Shown here: positions 54,401 through 63,400 of the stretch, in pieces
How the letters are laid out: each line of letters starts with the position of its first letter
Position numbering within the stretch: the first letter of the stretch is position 1
Assembly (NCBI GenBank): GCA_948474755.1
Contig: CAOLHI010000490.1
Coordinates: forward strand, 62,001-126,000
Direction: 5' to 3'
DNA: 64,000 nt
Source of the DNA: Ctenosaura bakeri
Lineage: Eukaryota; Chordata; Lepidosauria; Squamata; Iguanidae
Notes under the pieces: generated by a model
Database searches by the model: none
Seen by the model: the letters and a program-made list of their open reading frames with translations, nothing else
Told to the model about the DNA's origin: nothing
Program-made: the position numbers and the translations under genes

Positions 54401-57400
54401 CCCCTGCTCCTCTGAGAGTTCCATGCTGTTGGGCAATAAGAGGGATCAGCAGGGATGTGTCCAGCTGTTTTCCTGTAGCTGGATATGCTCCAATGGTGTG
54501 ATCTCCAGAGATCCCTGCAGATGTTTATTGCAATACATCCAGTTATGGGAAAACAGGTGGATGCATCTCCACTGACCCACCGTTCTCTGATTACATGGAA
54601 ATACTGAGCAGGGGCTGCTGTTTACAAGCTGGGTTTAGGGGGATTAGCAGTTGGACATGTGGTTACTGAGACATAGCTAGATGATAGAAATACGTCTCCT
54701 GATGCATGCTCTCTGATATTTTGTACAAGCTACCTTCTTTTTTTCCATTTATGGAGTTGGACCCAGATTTCAGTTACATGCAGCTGGGCTGGCTGGAGCA
54801 GCACATCCAGTTTTCTCAAAATATTACAAAGGGGATTGGAAAACCAGGTGAGCTGTGGTCAGGGGCAGCTTCTGGCCAGAGCATCAGGGAATGGGCTCCC
54901 TCTGAAATAATAGAGTAAGGTGCCCCACCAGCTACTCCCTCCACCACAAGCTGTAACAGTGTATTGAGAGTGGTTCATGCAAACTCGGAGTGGAAGACAT
55001 CTATAAGAGGATATCTATCTAGTCACAGAAGGCATGTCCTGAGTCTAGCCTCTGGAAATTAGTTGAATGAAAGCAAGACAAGACACTTGATAGAAGTTGC
55101 AAAGCCCTATGCTACGGGTTTGGGTTATTGTTCCATCAGCCCCTGTATTATTGTGATTGATGAAAAATGTATAAAAATATGCTTTTTCCACATTAACTCA
55201 TCTGCCTGCCATCAATCAGGTACATGCACCAACAATACAGCCGATGACTGCATGCTACGCGATGGATCCCTTGTCCAGAACTGTGAAATCATGGCAGATG
55301 ACTGGATTGTTAATGATCCCAACAAGCCCCAGTGCCCTCACCATCCTCCTGGTCTGGGAACAACGGTTAGTCCTCCAGCCTGCGAGCCTTCTGCACTGTG
55401 TCAGCTTATTCTTGGAAGGTAAAAATATTAATTTGACTTTCAATATTTATTTTTGTTTATTTTTGTTTAAATAGTGTTTGGTCCTAATTGCATAAAGTTT
55501 GGTTTTCTTATATTTACTCGTTGCTACTTTGAGTGATTTTATTTTGGAATTTTATTTCATGCCTGAATATTTTATTCTATGGCAAGTGACTTGTCCCTTA
55601 AGATGAATAGGTAGATTTTTTTGTAACTGTTATTCTCCTCTACTGTTTTTAACTATCTCCTACTGGAGAGTTACAAGTTACAACTTTTTGTTACTGATAT
55701 ACATGCTTTAAAATAGATTTTGGACTGGGAGGCAAAAATTCCAACTAATGACCTAAAAGAACAGAGATTTGGCACCTCCCTGTTATAGTTTGGGTTCTCG
55801 TCATCTGGGCTCTCACTTTAACATTAAAGAAGATTTTTTTCAGCGTTCTAGAATCAAACATAATATGCAGAGAGCCCTGTTATCCTTTCTGGTAATTTTA
55901 AGTTCATGAGCCTAAGCCTGCCCATTAGGTTCCTCCTGGCCTTACTCAGATCAGTGATCAGAGACAAGAGATTTCTCTTCATCCCTCCCATGCTGTAATT
56001 GTTTTTAAAGAATCTCCTTCTTCACTGATGTAAAGCCTAATTGGAGCATGGAAGGCAATGGAGGCTGCACTAAGGAAGAAAGAGCTAACCCCTTCCTTTC
56101 CAATGAAGCAAGCCTCAGCCTACATTCACTCCAAGGAGTTTCAAAGAATGTTCTCTTACCTTCTTGCATTGTGAAGTTCTTGGAGAGTTAATGGTTTCCT
56201 TGTTGAAATAAATACAATCCATTCTGTATCTAATGTGCATTAACTTTTTTCCCCTTCTCCATCTAGCGTTTTTGAGAAATGTCATGCTGTTGTCAATCCT
56301 CAGAGGTACTATGAAGCCTGTGTATTTGACAGCTGCTTTGTTCCTGAACATAAAATGGAATGTGCAAGTCTTCAGATCTATGCAGCGACCTGTGCAGACC
56401 AAGGTGTTTGCATTGACTGGAGAAGCAGCACCAGTGGCTCATGCTGTAAGTGCATGTCTCTGAAGTTCATCAGGAAATGTTAGGATTACAGTAGAGTTAC
56501 AGTGCATACCTTCACTAAAGATTCCTCGTCATACAGTGATGAGTACTTTATTTCAAAAAGCACAGTGCCAGTGAAGGTATGATAGTGATGTAAAACTTTG
56601 TAGTCCTTGTGCCTTACTCCTGAATGGACTGCAAAGCAAAGCTTCTACAGAATATGCTTCTCTTTAATGGCACTGGATGGGCCTTTTCCAGGATGCAGAA
56701 CTATTCTTTCTCCTCGTGGAGGTAGCTGTGCAGAAGAAATTAGGTTATTGGATGTGGCTAGTGGAGGACAGTATGATTAGCTACCATCACTTGCCATTGA
56801 GAGAAGAGAGACTATGGAGACAACAGTGTAAATGGGCCAGATTATTTCAGTGTCATCCCCCCATCACTCTTGCACCCTTTACCCTGCCTATCACTCACCG
56901 GCTTCCTATTCTGTGGATCCAGCTTTCTATAGAAAAGGGGACTCAGCTCTGGGAGGAGAATTTGGCTGAAATCTGGCTGAAGAATTTGGCTGACAATTGT
57001 CAACATATAGAAGTAGATACAGATATAGCTGAAAATATTGATCTTGTTGAATCTCTAATTTTATCTTCTTTCTCTCTCTCTCTTTTATTCTAGCTGTTGA
57101 GTGCCCATCTAACAAAGTTTACAAAGCATGTGCTTCTTCTCTAGAAGAAACTTGCAAATCAGGGTAATTATTTTCCTGATAGTCAAATCTGATTACCACT
57201 TATGTGATGAGGATGTGATAAATTCATGGTATCACTGATGGGTGTGTGGGAGTGTTGTGAGTTGTGTTGTGGGGAGAGGGAAGATAAAGGAAGGTTTGCC
57301 TGGCAAAGCTTGCTTGGACAGCCCAGGGAACAGACAAACCAGGCCTGATTTCTTGTCTCCCTTTCTGGAGTAGCAATGCCCCTTTTGTTATTATCACACC

Positions 57401-60400
57401 CTGGCTTCCTCCCCACACTTAATCACAACCCTGCTTTAGCATATATATGCTAAAACCCATCCCCTTTGTGGATAAAGGGCAAAGCATATTAACGGTTACT
57501 CCAAAAGGGAATGGATGACCTGTGGTAGCGTGTTCTTGAAGTAAAACTGAAGAAAACACTCTATTGAGGCTGTACTTATAGAAAAATAGGATGGAATCTT
57601 TGTTAAAACAACCAACATGGGAAAAGGTATTGAGGATTCAGAAAGATTCAAACAAAATAACACCTTCTCACAGATATTTAGCTATTGTCTTCAAAACACC
57701 TCAGTGTTTCCTCGATATTGCTTTCTCACACACACCCCTTTTGCTCTCCCAGCACAAAGGTCTGTTTCTCCACTCAGGGTTCCACTCTCTGACCCTTTCA
57801 GAGGTGTTTTGGTTACTTCTCTGCCCCACACTGGGCCTCTGAGAAGCTAACTGTCTCCCAGAAAACCCTCTCTTGGTTTATTGGACACTCTGACATTCTG
57901 TCTAAGAAACTCGCTGAAGGACTACAAGATTTCTAGCTCACACTCCCAGTATATATATGCTAGCAGTTGTCTCCCCCACAGTCCCTCCTTCTGGCTAGGG
58001 CTGGATTCTTCTCAGTCAGAGAGCCAATCTGATTACATCAACCTCTGTTACTGCTCTGCTAGCCATACTCTCAGGCTCTGTCACACATGGTATCCTGGTA
58101 TGTATAGAATGCAGTTGAATTCCTATCCTCTCATTGAGAATCCCCAAAACACAATATTTATAAACCCTGGAAACTTTTGAAACTACTGTGTCTGGCCAGG
58201 AAATCACAAATTCATAAGATATGTTTATATAACAATTAGTGTGTAAATCATACATTCATGTAACCATGGGTCCACTATGGTGGTGAGGGGCACACACACC
58301 CTGCACACATGGGGTAATATATGATTCAGGTATTAAATCTGTACATTTATACAGAGGTATTCCCCCTGGCCATAATGTGTATGGGAATAATTCTGATTTT
58401 CTAAAATGTTCATATCTTGTAGTGTAATAGGACGCAACCAAACACAACTAGGAGAAGGCTGTTTCTGCCCTGAGGGAACAACACTTTATGATGATGGTGT
58501 GGATGTCTGTGTGAAAACCTGTGGTAAGTTTTGGTTCCAATTCTTTCTCTTAAACAAACCACAATTCTGTGTCATTTTAAGTCAGAAGTAAGCCTCCTGT
58601 ACCTCAATGAGACCTAATTCTCAGAAGACATGTAATGGTTATATTACAAATAGTTTCAGTAACTGGCTAAATAATAACCACTCTTCAGAATTATAGCAAT
58701 TGTAATGGTGTTCTTCTCTACTGTGTTACAGGATGTGTTGGTCCAGATAACATACCAAGGAAGGTAAGGCAAATACCTGTTTTCTTCTGTGCTCACTTTA
58801 TGCTGCTTCCTAAGCATTTCACTGTTTGCTTTGTAAAACCAAAGTGCAACTTTATTTTGCATTAAGAGTCCAACTATTCAGAGGGATTTCATATAAGAAA
58901 TCCTTTGGGAAGTGTAGCATAATTTGGGCTGAACAAAGATTGCCTGCCAATATTCACGATACCTTTTCCTTTCGATCATGGAAGGGGAAAGGAGTTTTTA
59001 AAAGAAAACTTAAAAATCCACAAATGGACTCAATAGTGTTAAACATTACCACAGACAATGGCAATAAAGTAATTGCATTTTCATGAGGGTACAGTATAGT
59101 GTTCTTTATTTTAGTCTGTCAGCAGGAGTGGCCATGAAGCTCCAGTGGTTGATCCTTTCCCACAGCTGATCAGAAATGCTATCATGCCAGAGTGAAAAAT
59201 GCAGAGGATGGCTACCAGTACAAGTTATGGGTTATAATACTATGTAAAGTTTTTTTTTCAAAGTCCACTGTTCCACTGCCATAACATACATTGAGCCTTA
59301 GAACCTTACAAAAAGTTTTGCATTTCCTTCCACCCTTTGCTCTCCTGCCTTTTGGATATCCCTAAATTTCCTATCCCTGAAAGTTCTTTTACCAAGAACA
59401 TCTGGTAAGGAAGCATGTCTATATATGTACCAGTTCCCACTGCTGTCTTCTGAAACCCTGACAACAATTATAAGCTGGCATGCAAAAAAACTCCATCATG
59501 GATAGAATGAGATTTTAAGTGAGCATCATACTGTGTTAGCATTTGTGTCCTTATATGTTTACCTTTGCTTAATAACAGTTTGGGGAAATATTTGAGTTCG
59601 ACTGCAAAGACTGCATTTGCCTGGAAGGAGGAAGTGGCATTATCTGTGAGCCCCATAAATGCCCAGCAACATCTGTTGAAGAGTCATGTGAAGGCGAAGG
59701 ATTCTACAAGATCACCGAAGTCAATCCTGATGACAAATGCTGTTCTTCTACTGTATGTGGTAAGGCCTACTTGATTGTCCTTTGCAGTTGAAATGTCTGC
59801 ACGGAAGTAACCATATGGGAGTGCTACAGCAAAGTATGGCCGCTATGTCCTATTACCACCAGTTTCAAGCAGCTGGGCTAGAGCTGTTTGGAGAGGCCTT
59901 ATCCCATATGAACAGATAAGTTACATGCAGTTTTGGTCTGCCTCAGGTATAAGGCATCTGCAGGTTAATTATTTATGGAGAAAACTAGTCAATAAGAATA
60001 TCCTAGAGAAATAAATACTGATAAAATATCCTAATTTGCTAACAATGGGAAAGATTCCAACAATAAAATTATTCGAAAGATGCATAGTTGCTTCCTCCCA
60101 CCCCCAGAACTCTTGGATGAGAATTATTTAGGGGAGTTTCCAGTTATCTCTGCTATTTCATTTTTCTCTTGTATTTCACAGTATGCAATGCCACCGACTG
60201 CTCAGCCAAGCCTCCTCAGTGTGAACCAGGGTTTGAAGCTGTTTCTGAGACTCCTGAAGGTCACTGTTGCCCTGTTTATCAATGCAGTAAGTCTGTTTTA
60301 ATTGGCTTTGGTAGAAGGAAGATGTTGCCTGAGAAGGTTCAGCTTAACAATAAGTTCCTAAGCATGTTGACTCTGTAGTAGGTCCATCTATTTCCAATGG

Positions 60401-63400
60401 AATTGATTTCCATGTTATTGTACTTGGATTACAGGCTGCATACACTTCAGCAGTAAAATGTATCAATTGGAATCACTATTGGGTGTGAGAGATGTTACCT
60501 TGACACTCAATGTGAGAAACTAGTGATGCTGAATTCCAAAGAGTTTTCTGGCAGCTGCACCAGCAATTTTAGGAATTGCTTTCACGTTTTTCCAAGAACT
60601 GGTTGATTAAATTTGAAAAGTACCTTTAGTGGAAGATAGCTTTTACAGAAAATCAAGGGTCAGTCATAATCAAATAATTATAAGTCTTGAATACATGACA
60701 GATTCTCTTTCAAAGCCAAGCAAGCCCTACCTCCCCCCCAAAAAAAATCAGAATTTGAAAATGAGAATACAAAATCAAAAGAAGCATTGGATCTCCTTTT
60801 CTTGGAAATCATTTTCCTTTCTATTGCAGCCACTTCCTAGATCTAATCAGTTGACTCTTTGTGCAAATAGCCATATCTTTAGTGGATGTTTTGAAGTCCA
60901 TATACCAACAGTAGTAACTTTAGGGAAAGGGGGCATCAATCTAGCAGATTTTCAGTCCCAATCAATTTATAAGATTAATTGTTCATTTGAAACTATCCTG
61001 TAGCCAAGGGTTGGGAATTGTGCAGACCTCCAGATGTTATTGGACTGCAACTCCCAGCAGACCTAACCACTGGCACCAGTAGTGAGAGATGCTGTGATCT
61101 GCAGTCCAACAACTTCTAGATGGCCACATGGTTCCCATGTCCCTGCTGTAAGCTCTGCCCTGTACAGTGTAGAGGAGAACATGCTATTTAACAGGTTACA
61201 ATTTTTAAATATCCAGCTGCTTTAAAAAAAACAAAACAGAGCTTTCAAATCGTTGCCTTCTCTTTTTTGCAGAATCCAAGGGGGTTTGTGTGCACAATGG
61301 CAATGAGTATAAGGTAAGATTTTCCGTTCTTCTTGGTGTGTGGGTGTGTGGAAGAAAAAACACACATTTGATTCCCAATGTTATTTTCTGAGAAAAAAAA
61401 TGCAGAACAAATCATCCATCTATCTGTCTTTAGATCTCAAACGCAAATAGAAATGACCAAATATTTCATGTGCCATATACATTTGTTAACAGCTAACGGC
61501 ACAATCCTTTACATGTCTATCAGAAGTCCTATGGAGGTCAATGCTATATTATGCCCCATTACTAGGGAGCAATCTCCATCTAACAGAGTAGGATTTAATT
61601 TGTAAATTTATGTGGTACAAATAGAGTAAAGACACATATTCAGAGGATGAGACTTAAGAATCCATGTGGAAAATTATAATTAATTTATGCCACTAATGTC
61701 CATTGGCATATTACTAACTTGCATTACCTATTATTAACTTGACATATTACTAACTTTCTGTAGTAGCTTTACTAATCTAATTTAATAGATGTTGGACAGT
61801 TCCTTTTTAAAATGTTCCTGTTACTTCTTACAGCATGATCTATTGTTGTTTCTCAGTGAAATATTCAGAAAGTATCTCATTATCTTACTTGCTGCACTAC
61901 TTGTTAGTCTTCCTTTTTTTTTCCAGGGGAAACCCCTTAAAGAATGGCATAAAACCTGAAAAAATCTGCCAAAATGCCTCTAAGAATATCTCTTAAAATT
62001 AACTTTTGAAAATTACTAGAAATCATTATGAATTACATTAATAACATAGCTTCACTCTTACTTACTGTTGAAATGTAACTTTGTTACTCAGCTTTATTCG
62101 CTTCACCAGCTAGCTAGTGACAAGTAACTGTCTTGTTTGTCATTATTGCTGTGGTCTGGATTTAACCAGATCTGTTTCATATTGTTGCTTCACTATTATT
62201 TTGTTTCTTTCTCCTGTGTTCCAGCCTGGTTCTGAAGTCTTAGGAGACAAATGTCAGCAATGTTTGTGCACTCACGACCAAGACAAGAACACACTTCTGA
62301 ATATCATCACCTGTGGCCATGTCCCATGCAATGTGACATGTGAACAAGTAAGGATCAGCCACTTCAAAACAAATGCGCGCACAGGTTATTTCGGCACTAC
62401 ACTGTTACAGTGCTATTATTGCACTTTCAACATCCTATGGAATCCTGGGGTTTGGAGTTTAGGGAGGGACATTTAGAATTCTCAGCCAGAGAGCTCTTTT
62501 GCCTCAGTAAACTACAAACCCCAGAATTCCACTGGATGTTGAAAGTGCAATAACAGCATTATAACAGTGTAGTGTGGAAATGACTACAAACAAACTAAAG
62601 CACACACACAAAGCAGTAGTAGCTATACATATTTATGGAAGAAGGATTATGGCTGTTGGCCAGGATCCAGTGTTGGTTTTCTGCTGATGGAACTATCAAG
62701 ATTACCATCTTCCGGTCTAAGTTCTGTACTTGTGGGATGTGGAAAATAACAAAGACTGTTTGCAAGGGCAAAATAAAGTTCATATCATAGAGTGCACAGT
62801 GCCACAGTGCTTTGGGGGGAGCTGTATACTAACAATGAACTGACGTGCTGACCATGGATCTTTTTTTTAGCCAAGAATATCATCATCTACACAGAAGGGA
62901 TTATCAGCAGTCTGAAGGGGAAGGCCACCATAGGCATAGCCTCAGGCAGTAGAAGTCTAGTTGAAGTGTCTATCTCACTGGTTTCTGTGTGTGGAATAGG
63001 AAGCTGTAGGAAAGATTCTTCCTTGTCTTTGGCAGCAAAAACAAAACAAAAACCAAACCAAAACTGGTTTGGCTTTGCTTAGGAAAACATCCATTTGTAG
63101 AAGTAGAAAAGTAATTTGGAAAAAGAACCCTTGGACATTGTGAGGAACAAACACAGCCCAGTGAAGAGAACCAAAATATGATCAATAAACAAAGAATGCT
63201 GACTGTTGGGAGAAAGGGGAATGGAACAGAAGATAAGAGAGCAAAGTTGGTTGGCTTGAGCCTGCCACTCCACACTGCAACCTTTTGCTGGAGATTTTAT
63301 CTGTATATCATAATTGTGTGCAGGGCCAGTCCTACCATTAGGGAGAGTGAGGTGGTGACCTCAGACAGCAGATGGTTAATTATTTTGTTATTACTTCCAC

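Larger units (their letters stand above)
53064..55219. other. Intron with reversed SINE, MITE and novel repeat
   Basis: Contains the features at 53193, 53393 and 53591; from 54040 on nothing recognised. Confidence 0.55.

Noticed and set aside
56677..57093. 138-codon plus-strand frame just before the TIL-4 exon
   Set aside because: Not in phase with the mucin exons; no cysteine pattern expected of C8 or TIL.
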